DNA of 64,000 nucleotides from Anodontia alba. Lineage: Eukaryota; Mollusca; Bivalvia; Lucinida; Lucinidae. Position numbers and translations under genes: made by a program. This document shows positions 47,340 to 58,987 of the stretch, in pieces. The notes under the pieces were generated by a model that searched no databases, was not told the origin of the DNA, and saw nothing but the letters and a program-made list of their open reading frames with translations. The stretch spans positions 39,369,557 through 39,433,556 of the forward strand of contig OZ024825.1 of NCBI GenBank assembly GCA_964016985.1, read 5' to 3'. Position 1 is the stretch's first letter. Every line of letters starts with the position of its first letter.

Positions 47340-48460
47340 CACGATAGCTTTTTTTTTTTGTCATGTAGACATACCAAAACATAAATTTCAATCCTTAAAT
47401 GCCTGATTTAACCATTTTCTTTTGGGGCTTGTCCGTTTATCTGAATATTCTGACTTGCCACTGGTTCATTATTTTAGGAATGCTCTGTGGCTTGGTTACG
47501 TTGACCAAGCAACTTTGCACATTTGTTGCCAGTTTCATCACTTTCCAGTTGTCTAACTGTTGGTCCTCAATAGGCTAAACACACAGCAAACAAAATTTTA
47601 TTTTACTTCTACATTTGTAACTTTGTGAACTTCTAGTAAAAGTCAGTTGTACTTTTGTCCTATTTGATTTTCCACTCGGTCCTGGCTAATATGGGGTGCT
47701 GCCGAACATGACCAGAAAAACACAATTTTAACCTATCAAAAATGATGAGCTTGCTATGAAAGAGTCTGTCTTCAAAGTTGTTAAAGGGTTGAATGTCTCT
47801 AAATAAAATATCCATCCATCAAAGTTGTCAAAGCAGGTGAGACAAACCATCCTGTCCAGTTTCAGAAGACCATTAGAGGCATGAAATCAGTCCATCATAA
47901 TTCAAGTTTTCTTATATGACTAAAATTTTCAGCTTATCTGGAGTTATGCAAACTTGTAACCAAACCATTCTTATTTTTCCATAACACTGCAGTTGACATG
48001 TCATGCAAATTGTCTCCATAGAGGAAACAATTTGCATGAAATATCAGATTGTTTCCTGGGTGAAAAATATTTCAAAATGTCTGCTAAAACTTTTACACAG
48101 AGTGCAAAGAGTTGCACTGAATTTTATGATTTATCCTGTTTTACGGAAGCACCTTCTTGCAACGCACAACATTAATTCTATTAAATTGTTATTTTAAATC
48201 AAACAGATTTTCATTGATTTTCAAAACTTGATTTTGATGTGAACTTACAGATCATATTGTAAAGATATTTTAAAATGTACACAATGAAAGCTGAATCAAA
48301 TGATTTGATAAAAATAACCGTTTCATGAAATGAAATGAGCTCATAAGACTTTGTCTAAAATTCTGATGATATGTTTTTCACAGAAAAGAATGATTGCCTG
48401 AGCTGCAGTTTAGCAGTTGCCAGTTGGTGACTGAAAATTAGACCACACCAACTATTCCAA
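47340..48460. other. Non-coding; hairpin relative at about 47990-48070
   Basis: The hairpin carries GTCATGCAAATTGTCTCC and GAAACAATTTGCATGAAAT. Otherwise no feature seen. Confidence 0.45.
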
Positions 48461-48469
48461 TTATTTGTT

Positions 48470-48660
48470 AGGGGTCATCCTAGAGGGCCATTGGGGAGAA
48501 AGTCTCCCTAAGCTGGCTGTTTTCTCCCTGTCTTGAGCTGACGGAGAAGTGAAAATGTATAGAATGTATAGGGAAATCCAAAATTTGGACCAAAACTTCT
48601 CCCTGAAATCCTGAAATAGTAGAAAACTTCTCCCTCTCTGAAAGCTCTAGGATGACCCCT
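48470..48660. repeat. TTCTCCC/GGGAGAAG repeat (copy 2)
   Basis: Has GGGGAGAAAGTCTCCC, AAACTTCTCCCTGAAATC and AAAACTTCTCCCTCTCTG. The minus-strand frame through it has no known domain. Confidence 0.5.
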
Positions 48661-48689
48661 GAAATTTTGCTTAGATAAACTTCATTTTT

Positions 48690-50690
48690 ATCGCACCTGC
48701 TTGTAGCAGGGTGCGATATAGGCGTCCTATTTTCTGTCCGTCCGTCCGTCAGTCCGTCTGTCAACATTTATGTCGACGTTCGACATTTATGTCAAAGTTA
48801 GTATTCTAATCAACTACAAGACTAAACAACCATCAAACCTTGCATGAAACATCTCCCTGACCTCCTGACTTTGCAACATAGGTGTCCGCTTTTCCGTATG
48901 TCTGTCCATTCATCCGTCCGTCTGTCAACATTTATGTCAAAGTTCGACATTTATGTCAAAGTTAGTATTTTAATCAACTACAAGACTAAACAACCATCAA
49001 ACCTTGCATGAAACATCTCCCTGACCTCCTGACTTTGCGACATAGGTGCCCACTTTTCCATTCGTCTGTCTGTTAGTCTGTCCGTCTGTCCGTCTCTGTT
49101 ATGTCGAAGTTCGACATTTATGTAAAAGTTAGTATTCTAATCAACTACAAGACTAAACAACCATCAAACCTTGTATGAAATATCTCCCTGACTTCCTGAC
49201 TTTGTGACATAGGTGCCCGCTTTTCCATTCGTCTGTCCGTTTGTCCGTCCGTCTATCTAATAACAGTTCTGTTATGTCGAAGTTCGACATTTAAGTCAAA
49301 GTTAGTATTCTAATCAACTACAATTCTACAACAACCATCATACCTTGCATGACACATCTCCCTGACCTCCTGACTTGGCAGATATGTTGACCCAGTGACC
49401 TTGACCTATATTTTGCGCTCCATTGACTTTGACACAATTTACTTTGACGTTCCAGATCTTCTCAACTATAAGGCGTACACCTACCAAACCTTGCATAGTG
49501 CTTCTCCTAGATGTACAGACTTGGCAGGTACCTTGACCCGGTGACCTTGACCTATATTTTGCGCTCCAGTGACTTTGACATATTTTGCATTGACGTTCGA
49601 TATCTCCTCAACTATAAGGCCTACAACCATCAAACCTTGCAAAGTGCTTCTCCTCATATAGACTTAGCAGATACCTTGACCTGGTGACCTTGACCTATAT
49701 TTTGGCTGCAGTGACTTTGACATAATTTACGTCAACGTTCCAGATCTCCTCAAGTGTAAGACCTCTAGCCACCAAACCTTGCATAGTGCTTCTCCTATAT
49801 GTACTGACTTGGCAGGTATCTTGACCCGGTGACCATGACCTATATTTTGCGCTCCAGTGCCTTTTACAAATTTTACGTCAATGTTCAATATCTCCTCAAC
49901 TATAAGGCCTACAACCATCAAACCTTGCATAGTGCTTCTCCTAAATGTACGGACTCTGCAGGTACCTTGACTAGGTGACCTTGACCTATATTTCACGCTC
50001 CATTGACTTTTACACTTTTTACGTCACCCTACCATATGTCCTCAACTGTAAGGCCTTCAACCACCAAACCTTATATAGCACTTCTTCTGGATCTACTGAC
50101 TCGACAGGTACCTTGACCTGGTGACCTTGACCTATATTGTGCACTCCAGTGACTTTGACACATTTTATATTGATGTTCGGTATCCTCAAATATAAGACCT
50201 ACAACCACTAAACCTTGCATAGTGCTTCACCTTATTGCACTGGCTTGGCAAGTACCTTGTCCCAGTGACCTTGACCTATATTTGACACATTTTACGTTGA
50301 TGTTTGATAACTCCTCAAATTTAAGGCCTACAACCACCATACCTTGCATTGTGCTTCTCCTTGATGTACTGAATTAGCAGGTACCTTGACCCGTGACCTT
50401 GACCTATATTTCATGCTCCAGTGACTTTTACACATTTTACGTCAACGTTCCATTATCATTGGGCTGTATGATAGGAAAAGTCAGTGCTGAAGATATAGCC
50501 ATTAGAGGGAATGGGACTGGCCTGGAATATATGTGCCCCACTAGGCACTTTGTCTACATTTTTTTCAACCCAGTTTTCCAAGTAAGCACTGCTAAGAATG
50601 AAATAAACTTATTTAATAACCACGTTCTGATTGTGGCTCCTGTGACTTTTGCGCCAGCAGGTGCGATGACGCCTTCCGCGAAATTCTTGT
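48690..50690 (+). mobile_element. Array element HLE-6 (Helentron-like), complete
   Basis: Head ATCGCACCTGCTTGTAGC ... AGGGTGCGATATAGGCGTCC after TTTTT, then GTCCGTCCGTC. First array: four units with CAACCATCAAACCTTGCATG. Second array: about seven units of 170 bases with CTTGACCTATATTTTGCGCT. Tail GCAGGTGCGATGACG, a weak hairpin, and ATTCTTGT. Confidence 0.85.
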
Positions 50691-51231
50691 ATGCAATAAG
50701 GTTCCATCATGATATGATAAAATTATAAGTCGTGTAGCTAATAAGCACAAAGAGTATGGATCAAATGACTCTGACATTAGATTTTTATATTACATGTACC
50801 TTTCAGATCAGATTGCCCTGCATGTGTTTAAAAATTTGTTATTGAACCATATAACTTATATAATTTTGTTTAAGCTTACCTACTTGGTATGTTAGAAGCA
50901 AAAGAACCTAATTTAGTTTAGTCTTTTTTTTTTCATTTAAGAATTGCTTTTTGATTGATTTTTAGCTCACCTGAGCATAAACTCAGGGTGAGCTATCGTC
51001 ATCACCCTATGTCCGTCGTTCGTCGTCAACAATTAGTTTGTTAACACTCTAGAGGTCACAGTTTTGACCCAATCTTGATGAAACTTGGTCAGAATGTTTG
51101 CCTCTATGAAATCTAGGTCAAGTTCGATACTGGGTTACTTGGGGTCAAAAACTAGGTCACCAGGTCAAATCAAAGGAAAAACTTGTTAACACTCTACAGG
51201 TCATAATTTTGACCCAATCTTGATGAAACTT

Positions 51232-51749
51232 TTTTTTTTTTTTTTGTTATTTAATATTTATTTCCGAAAATATATTTTACAAATATATTCTATTCAAACA
51301 AAATCATAGTCAATACAAGACATGCAAATAACTACAAATCATTACGAAAACACGCCTATTCAAATACACCGAAAATTCTACCACCAAAAAATGGCAATTT
51401 TTCAGATAAAATTTCTGATATTTTTCATATCTCCGCCGAAAACACAGACTGCGGGCATCCGTTAGAACCGCCTCATCGAGGCGGTTCCAACGAGTACCCA
51501 CAATCCACGTCCCGAGCAGAAATAACAAAAATAATGTATACCCCTGTAAACCCCAGTTTTACTATATAAAAGTGGGGTTCAAGGGGGTCAAAATTATATA
51601 GGTATGTTTTCGTGATGAAATATCTATATCATAAAGATATTTGAAACAGATGTATTAAGTGTGCTTGTACTTATCGGTGTAGATAATAAATGCTATTTTC
51701 AATACATTTATATATATAGGAAAAAACAAAAAAAAAAAAACAACAACAA
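51232..51749 (-). mobile_element. Retroposed segment with A-tail, inside HLE-7
   Basis: Flanked by the 9-base direct repeat ATGAAACTT (51223-51231 and 51750-51758). It starts with a poly-T run on the plus strand, meaning a poly-A tail on the minus strand. Inside it is a MITE M1 copy (51340-51617). The source transcript is not recognised. Confidence 0.7.
51340..51617. mobile_element. MITE family M1 with nested hairpin, copy 2
   Basis: Ends CATTACGAAAACACGCCTAT and ATGTTTTCGTGATG, inner hairpin tip AGAACCGCCTCATCGAGGCG. Matches 10178-10458 along its length, including an AACCCCAGTTTTACTATA-like stretch. Confidence 0.75.
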
Positions 51750-52926
51750 ATGAAACTTGCTCAAAATGTTTGCCTCTGTTAACTCTAGGTCAAGTTCGAA
51801 ACTGGGTCACTTGGGGTCAAAAACTAGGTCACCGGGCCAGATCAGCAGAAAACCTTGTTAACACTCTAGCGGTCACATTTTTGAAGCAATCATCATGAAT
51901 CTTGGTCAATATGTTTGTCTTGATGATTTCTAGGTCAAGTTCGAAACTGGGTCACTTGGGGTCAAAAACTAGGTCACCTGGCCAGATCAGCAGAAAACCT
52001 TTTTAACACTAGCAGTCACATTTTTGAAGCAATCATCATGAATCTTGCTCAAAATGTTTGTCTTGATGATTTATAGGTCGAGGTCGAAACTGGGTCACTT
52101 GGAGTCAAAAAACTAGGTCATCAGGCCAAAACAGCAGAAAACCTTGTTAACACTCTAGCGGTCACATTTTTGAAGCAATAATCATGAATCTTGCTCAAAT
52201 TGTTTGTCTTGATGATTTCTAGGTCAGGTTCGAAACTGGTTCACGTGGTGTCAAAAACTAGGTCACCAGGCCAAACCTGCAGAAAACCTCGTTAACACTC
52301 TAGCGGTCACATTTTTGAAGCAATTATCATGAATCTTGCTCAAAATGTTTGTCTTGATGAGTTCTAGGATATGTTTGAAACTGGGTCACTTGGGGTCAAA
52401 AACTAGGTCACCGGGCCAAATCAGCAGAAAACATTGTTAACACTCTAGCGGTCACATTTTTGAAACAATCATCATGAATCTGGCTCAAAATGTTTGTCTT
52501 GATGATTTCTAGGTCAAGTTCGAAACTGGAACACCTGGGGTCAAAAACTAGGTCACCTGGCCAAATAAGCGTAAAATCTTATCACTCTAGCGGTCACATT
52601 TTTCAAGCAGTCATCATGAATCTTGCACAAAATGTTTGTCTTGATGAGTTCTAGGTCAAGTTCGAAACTGGGTCGCTTGGTATCAAAAACTAGGGCACCA
52701 GGCCAAATCAGCAGAAAACTTTGTTATAATCATTTTGAACTTTGATCAGAATGTTTGCCTTGATCAGTTCTAGATCAGGCTCTCAAAGTGCTATGTTGCT
52801 CAGGTGAGCGTTACAGGGCCATCATGGCCCTCTTGTTTTTTTTCTTACTGAGCCATGAATGAAAAAACTGAAGGACGTTTTGCATGATGCTTTGCATTCA
52901 TGCACAATAGTATCCCTTGTTTTTTT

Positions 52927-55042
52927 AGCTCACCTGAGCAAAAGCTCAGGGTGAGCTATTGTCATCACCCTATGTCCGTCGTTCGTCGTCAACAATTAGT
53001 TTGTTAACACTCTAGAGGTCACAGTTTTGACCCAATCTTGATGAAACTTAGTCAGAATGTTCGCCTCTATGAAATCTAGTTCAAGTTTGATACTGGGTCA
53101 CTTGGGGTCAAAAACTAGGTCATCAGGCCAAAACAGCAGAAAACCTTGTTAACACTCTAGCGGTCACATTTTTGAAGCAATCATCATGAATCATGCTCAA
53201 AATGTTTGTCTAGATGATTTCTAGGTCAAGTTCTAAACTGGGTCACTTGGAGTCAAAAACTAGGTCACCAGGCCGGACCAGCAGAAAACCTTGTTAACAC
53301 TCTAGCGGTCACATTTTTTGAAGCAATCATCATGAATCTTGCTCAAAATGTTTGTCATGATGATTTCTAGGTCAAGTTTGAAACTGGGTCACTTGGGGTC
53401 AAAAACTAGGTCACCAGGCCAAATCAGCAGAAAACCTTGTTAATACTCTAGTGGTCACATTTTTCAAGCAATCATCATGAATCTTGCTGAAAATGTTTGT
53501 CTTGATGTTTTCTAGGTCAAGTTTGAAACTGGGTCACGTGGTGTCAAAAACTAGGTCACCAGGCCAAACCAGCAGAAACCATTGTTAACACTAGCTGTCA
53601 CATTTTTGAAACAATCATCATGAATCTTGCTCAAAATGTTTGTCTTGATGAGTTCTAGGATATGCATGAAACTGGGTCACGTGGGGTCAAAAACTAGGTC
53701 ACCGGGCCAAATCAGCAGAAAACCTTGTTAACACTCTAGTGGTCACATTTTTGAAGCAGTCATCATGAATCTGGCTCAAAATGTTTGTCTTGATGATTTT
53801 CTAGGTCAAGTTCGAAACTGGAACACCTGGGGTCAAAAACTAGGTCACTGGGCCAAATCAGTGTGAAATCTTATCGCTCTAGCAGTCCCATTTTTCAAGC
53901 AATCATCATGAATCTTGCTCAAAATGTTTGTCTTGATGAGTTCTAGGTCGTTCGAAACTGGGTCACTTGGAGTCAAAAACTAGGTCATCAGGCCAAAACA
54001 GCAGAAAACCTTGTTAACACTCTAGCGGTCACATTTTTGAAGCAATAATCATGAATCTTGCTCAAAATGTTTGTCTTGATGATTTCTAGGTCAGGTTCGA
54101 AACTGGGTCACCTGGGGTCAAAAACTAGGTCACCTGGCCAGACCAGCAGAAAACCTTGTTAACACTCTAGTGGTCACATTTTTCAATCAATCATCATGAA
54201 TCTTGCTCAACATGTTTGTCTTGATGATTTCTAGGTCAAGTTTGAAACTGGGTCACTTGGGGTCAAAAACTAGGTCACTTGGCCACATCAGCAGAAAACC
54301 TTGTTAACACTCTGGCGGTCACATTTTTTAGGCAGTCATCATGAATCTTGCACAAAATGTTTGTCTTGATGATTTCTAGGTCAAGTTTGAAACAGGGTCA
54401 CGTGGGGTCAAAAACTAGGTGACCTGGCCAAATCAGCAGAAAACTGTTAACACTCCAGAGGTCACATTTTTTAAATAATCATCATAAATATTGCTCAAAA
54501 TGTTTGTCTTGATGATTTCTAGGTCTAGTTTAAACTTGGGTCACTTGAATAAAAAAACTAGTTTATCTGGCCAAATCAAAGGAAAACCTTGTTGATGCTC
54601 TAGAGGTCACATTTTTTAAGTGATCGTCATGAATCTTGCTCAAAATATTTGATGTTTTCAAGGTGATGTATAATTTTCTGTCCAGTGATTCTTAAGTTTT
54701 TCCATTTAGGTCAGTTTCTCAGTAATTATTGGTCCTTCAGAGTGATATTTGGTACTTGTGAAGTGTTTGTGTTTAGGTCAGTTTCTCAGTAACTATTGCT
54801 CCTACAGCCAGTGATACTTAGTACATGCATACATCTTAGCATGGCCTCTGGAGTGCAGTCATCCATATTTGACCTTGACCTTTATTTCACAGTCCATTAG
54901 ACATGCTACATTGTCTTACTTGTTAATATAATCATTTTGAACTTTGATCAGAATGTTTGCCTTGATCATGTCTACATGTAGATCAGGCTCTCAAAGTGCT
55001 ATGTTCCTCAGGTGAGCGTTACAGGGCCATCATGCCTCTTGT
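52927..55042 (+). mobile_element. Array element HLE-8 (Helentron-like), complete
   Basis: Same family as HLE-7: head AGCTCACCTGAGCAAAAGC ... CTCAGGGTGAGCTATTGTC, about ten units of 170 bases, tail CAGGTGAGCG then GGGCCATCATGCC with a shortened hairpin, and CTCTTGT. It adjoins HLE-7 head to tail about 90 bases away. Confidence 0.88.
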
Positions 55043-55975
55043 TTGTTTGTTTTTTTCATTCATGGCTTGATGAAGTGGAAAAAAAAATCAAAATTCAATT
55101 CTTATAATTCATTTTCTGTTTGAAAAATTCATAAATTCGCTTTCAGAAATAATAAAAGCTATATATATTTTGCCTTTAATGCGGCAGGTCGGTGTGCGCA
55201 ATAATATTTTATTTGGTGTGTGTTTTTTACCCGAGCTGAGGGCCGTGACAGTGGCAGATGATAAAACATGTCCTTGATGAAGTTTCAACTTTGCATAGAC
55301 TAACAGGAGATTAAAGTATATGTGGGAAAATGTTAAAGATATAATGTTTATATTAAATGCAAAAGAAAAGCCAAATAAAGCCAAGAAATTATCATTTTCT
55401 AAGTTTTATTCTTCCAGTTGTGAGCCGTATCATTCAGGGGTCAAGCTGGCTCAGAAATTTAGGGAGAAGTGACTTCTCCCTCCAGACAAAACAGGGAGAA
55501 GTTTTATAGAATGAGGGAGAAGTCAAGACTCGGAAAGCATGATACTTATGGACTCTCGACTCGCTTTACCGCATTGTCTTGGGGAATTAACACAAAAGGA
55601 AACAATTTTTACTGTAGATCTGTTAATTTTTACTTCTAAATCAATTAAATGATCCACAGAAACACAGGCGTGAGTAGGACAAATGCATCATATCAGCACC
55701 CATATCTTTTTGGAAACTAATCTTCTCAGTCAAAACTTCAAGATCTGATAAGCTATAAACAAAATGATTAAAAAAAAAAATTTGTAAGCTAAAATGTCTT
55801 AAACTTAGTTTTTAGCATTTTTAATGCTGTTTCTGACCAATTTTCAGCACGTAAATGGTTCATTTATGAAAAAACGGACACCCACGAAAACTAATGTCAT
55901 TTACGAAAACGATCTTTTGGTCACTTAGTAAGCAAACAGTTTTCCTCCAAAACTTGTTTAACCACATTAGACTTT
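55043..55975. other. Non-coding; TTCTCCC repeat (copy 3) at 55440-55530
   Basis: The repeat has AAGCTGGCTCAGAAATTTAG, then GGGAGAAGTGACTTCTCCC, a short palindrome, and two more GGGAGAAG blocks. No gene seen. Confidence 0.5.
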
Positions 55976-55977
55976 TT

Positions 55978-57318
55978 ATGTCTCCCCACCATGGGGGGTG
56001 CGGGGAACATATTGTTTTTAGTGCGGATCCTGTAGGCGTTGGCGTAGCCACATGTCTGCACTCTGTCTCATTAAGTAAACAGATTTTGGCCAAACTTACA
56101 CAAATATATCATTGGGAGGGGGGAAAATGCTGATTAGATTTTGGTGACTGTGACCCCATTTTCAAGGTCACACTATCTCCTTATTGAATGGACAGATTTC
56201 AGCCAAACTTACATAAACATATTGGGAGAGGGAAAAATGCTGATTAGATTTTGGTGACCTTGACCCCATTTTCAAGGTCACAGGAGGGCTTAGATCATTG
56301 AAAAATGGGGCATAGCCTCTTGTCTGCACACTATCTCCTTATTGAATGGACAGATTTTAGCCAAACTTACACAAATATATCATTGGGAGGGTGGGGGGGG
56401 GGAATGCTGATTAGATTTTGGTGACCTTGACCCATTTTCAAGGTCACGGGATGGCTTAGATTGTTGGAAACTGGCTTGTCTGCATCCTATCTCTTGAAGG
56501 AATGAAAGATTTTAACCAAATTTGCACATCTACATTGCTGGGACATGTAATAGAAATGATTAGATTTTGGTGACCTTTACCCCATTTTCAAGGTCACAGG
56601 AGGGCATAGATTGTTCGAAAATGGTTTGTCTGCACCCTATATCTTGTAGGAATGAATGGATTTTGACCAAACTTGCACATGTACAATGCTGGGGCATGTA
56701 AAAGAACTGATCGGACTTTGGTGATCTTGACCTCATTTTCAAGGTCACGGGAGGGTTTAGATTTGTTGGAAAATGGTTTGTATGCACCCTATCTCTTGAA
56801 TGAATCAATGGATTTTGACCAAACTTGTATAGCTATATTGTTGAGACGTGGAAAAGAACAGAATAGATTTTGATGACCTTGAACCCATTTTCAAGGTCAC
56901 AGTAAGGCTTAAATTGTTGGAAAATTGCTTGTCTCCACCCTTTCTCCTAAATGATTGAATGGATTTTGACCAAACTTCTACATCTTAATTGTTGAGACAT
57001 GGGAAAGAACTGATAAGATTTTGATAACCTTGATTCAATTTTCAAGGTCACACTAAGGCTTAGATTGGTGGAAAATGGCTTGTCTGCACCTTGTCTCCTA
57101 AAGGAATGAATAGATTTTGACCAGACTTGCACACCTATATTTTTGGGACATGCATCGGAACTGATTATATTTTTTTGACCTTCACCCCTTTTTCAAGGTC
57201 AGACTAGGGCTTAGATTGTGGGTAAATGGCTTGTCTGCACCCTGTGTCCTGAATTAATGGATTGATTTTGACCTAACTTGTACATCTATATTGTTGTGAC
57301 ATGGAAAAGAACTGATTA
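55978..57318 (+). mobile_element. Array element HLE-9 (Helentron-like), tail missing
   Basis: Head ATGTCTCCCCACCATGG ... GGTGCGGGGAACATATTG after TTTTT. About eight units of roughly 150 bases with GATTTTGACCAAACTT and CATTTTCAAGGTCACAGGAG. No inverted copy of the head was found downstream, so the 3' end is probably lost near 57318. Confidence 0.75.
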
Positions 57319-57319
57319 G

Positions 57320-57780
57320 TTTACAGGCCGCCTTTGGGAACCTTTAACAACCACCTTTAATTTGCACCAAATCCTTTAAAACCTAATTTGGCTGAAAACC
57401 CTATAAAAACCTGTGTTTTAACTAAAAAAACCTTTATGTTTTGCAAATTATCATATTGGTGGAAGGACAGATTTACTTTTTTTCCATGCTTTTTGCGGGG
57501 ACTAAATGTTGCTTTTTATGCACTTGGTTCTTAGTGGCATGGCAAACAGTGTAGACCTCTTGAAGGAGCAGTCTGATCTGAGTCTGCACTGCTTATGCCA
57601 TTTTGTCAGAAATTTTGGTGTACACAATTTTAGGATATTTACTGTATGTGTTAGAAATGTAGCAGTTTTTGTTTGGTTGAAAAAGAAAATATTATCTGGC
57701 ATTACATGTATGGAAAAACAGAAATGAATGAAAAACTTGCTGCAAGACATTTATGAAGCTGAATTCTATGTACATATTTC
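57320..57780 (+). other. Intronic or upstream sequence of MED26
   Basis: Contains a diverged copy of the CAAACAGTGTAGACC / CAGTCTGATCTGAGTCTGC dispersed motif (57545-57590). MED26 exon 1, which should encode about 20-25 residues, was not found here. Confidence 0.4.
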
Positions 57781-57782
57781 AG

Positions 57783-57857
57783 GTGGTCAACATGGGACGT
57801 GTGCTTGAAGTTATCTCCATACTGGAGAAATATCCCATCACGAGAGAGGCGCTTGAG
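57783..57857 (+). CDS. MED26: MED26, exon 2 (TFIIS N-terminal-like domain, first half)
   Basis: Twenty-five codons, VVNMGRVLEVISILEKYPIT plus REALE, between an acceptor (ATATTTCAG) and a donor (GAG then GTTAGC). This matches the MED26 segment NM-VLEVIS-LEKYPIT-EALE, part of the helical TFIIS/LW domain that binds elongation factors such as the super elongation complex and TFIID. It is phase 0 at both ends and joins exon 3 in frame. The preceding exon, with the initiator, is not identified. Confidence 0.92.
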
Positions 57858-58448
57858 GTTAGCATTTTTTGTTCGAATTGTTTTTGTTTCTTATGACGTG
57901 TGTGTCCTGCTGAACCAGGCTTAGGTTCAGTGATTGACTGAACATGAATAGGCAGGCCATGAAAGCAGCCGTTTCAGAAGCAAGCTTAAGCCATTTTGAT
58001 ATAGTTGTCTCCCCTGGAAGGTACCCATTCCCAAGTCTTTCTCAGATTGTTTCAGTGCTAGGAAGTCAATCTCATCATTCAAAAACAAAAAAAAATTGTA
58101 TAAAAAATAAGGATGTTTAAGCCTTCCCACCTACTGGGAGGGGGACAAATAGATTTTGGTGCAGATAGTGTTGGCTTCAGCTTGACACATTCTTGTCTGC
58201 ACAATATCTTGTGAACCAGTGGTTGGATGCTTTCCAAAGTTTCATGGATATATACAGACATACATGTAACAAGGAACTGATTAGATTTGGTAAACCATGA
58301 CCTAATTTTCAAGGTAATAGCAGTAAAAAAACCTGAAAATTCACTGTGTGAGTTTGTACTTGTCTTTCTGAGAAAACGTACTGCGAGTAGTCATGAAACA
58401 TTCTGAAGTCTCTACAGCATATCTTTAGATAAAAGTAGTATCCAGATA

Positions 58449-58568
58449 ATATTTTTCTTATTTCTCCACGAAAAAATGATTTGATTACTCAATGGAATAG
58501 GCCTAACTGAGGCCATTCCATTGACTACTATTGCCATATGTTTTTATAGAGAAATCAGAAAAAATATT
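58449..58568. repeat. Foldback hairpin element (family H relative)
   Basis: Arms begin ATATTTTTCTTATTTCTCC and end with the complement GAGAAATCAGAAAAAATAT; the tip GGAATAGGCC ... GGCCATTCC differs from the usual TACTCATTAGAAG core. Confidence 0.75.
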
Positions 58569-58597
58569 AATACTCCGTAGGAAAAGAATGGGACCTA

Positions 58598-58960
58598 CAG
58601 TCGAACCTCAATGGCTCGAACATCTTTGGGACCATAGAAAATTGTTCGAGACATGGGCAGTTTGAGCCACTGAGGGTTAATCATGGTGCCAGGTCAAGAA
58701 GCAAATACATGTAGCAATAATTTAGGGATTTGTTTTTAATTTCCTTCACAATAATTGTATGTTGAGTGTACTCATTAGAATCGCCTCGATGGGGCAATTC
58801 TAATGAGTACACACAACATACAATTTCATGATAAAATGAGAAAATTTCCCTAAGTATTTGTTTTCTTGAGCTAGCGGAATAATTTCGTAGGGACTCAAAA
58901 AGAGTTTGAATTAGCCATGGTAAACGAGCCATCGGTGTTCGAGCCACTGAAGTTTGACTG
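58598..58960. mobile_element. MITE family M2 (pogo/Tigger-like ends), copy 2
   Basis: Ends CAGTCGAACCTCAATGGCTC and AGTTTGACTG, flanked by TA (58596-58597 and 58961-58962). The central hairpin (about 58745-58822) lies at the position seen in 17340-17690. Confidence 0.85.
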
Positions 58961-58987
58961 TATTAAGAGTTAAGAGCAGCCTACACA

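Larger units (their letters stand above)
50964..52836 (+). mobile_element. Array element HLE-7 (Helentron-like), complete, interrupted
   Basis: Head AGCTCACCTGAGCATAAAC ... CTCAGGGTGAGCTATCGTC. About eight units of 170 bases with GGTCAAAAACTAGGTCACC and CACTCTAGCGGTCACATTTT. Tail CAGGTGAGCG, hairpin GGGCCATCATGGCCC, TCTTGT. A 518-base retroposed segment interrupts it at 51232-51749. Closely related to HLE-8. Confidence 0.88.

Noticed and set aside
50393..50728. A 111-codon frame as a gene
   Set aside because: It spans the last array unit and tail of HLE-6 and has no recognisable domain.
42600..54700. A CRISPR-like array
   Set aside because: Repeats are whole 150-190 base units without distinct spacers, inside eukaryotic mobile elements.
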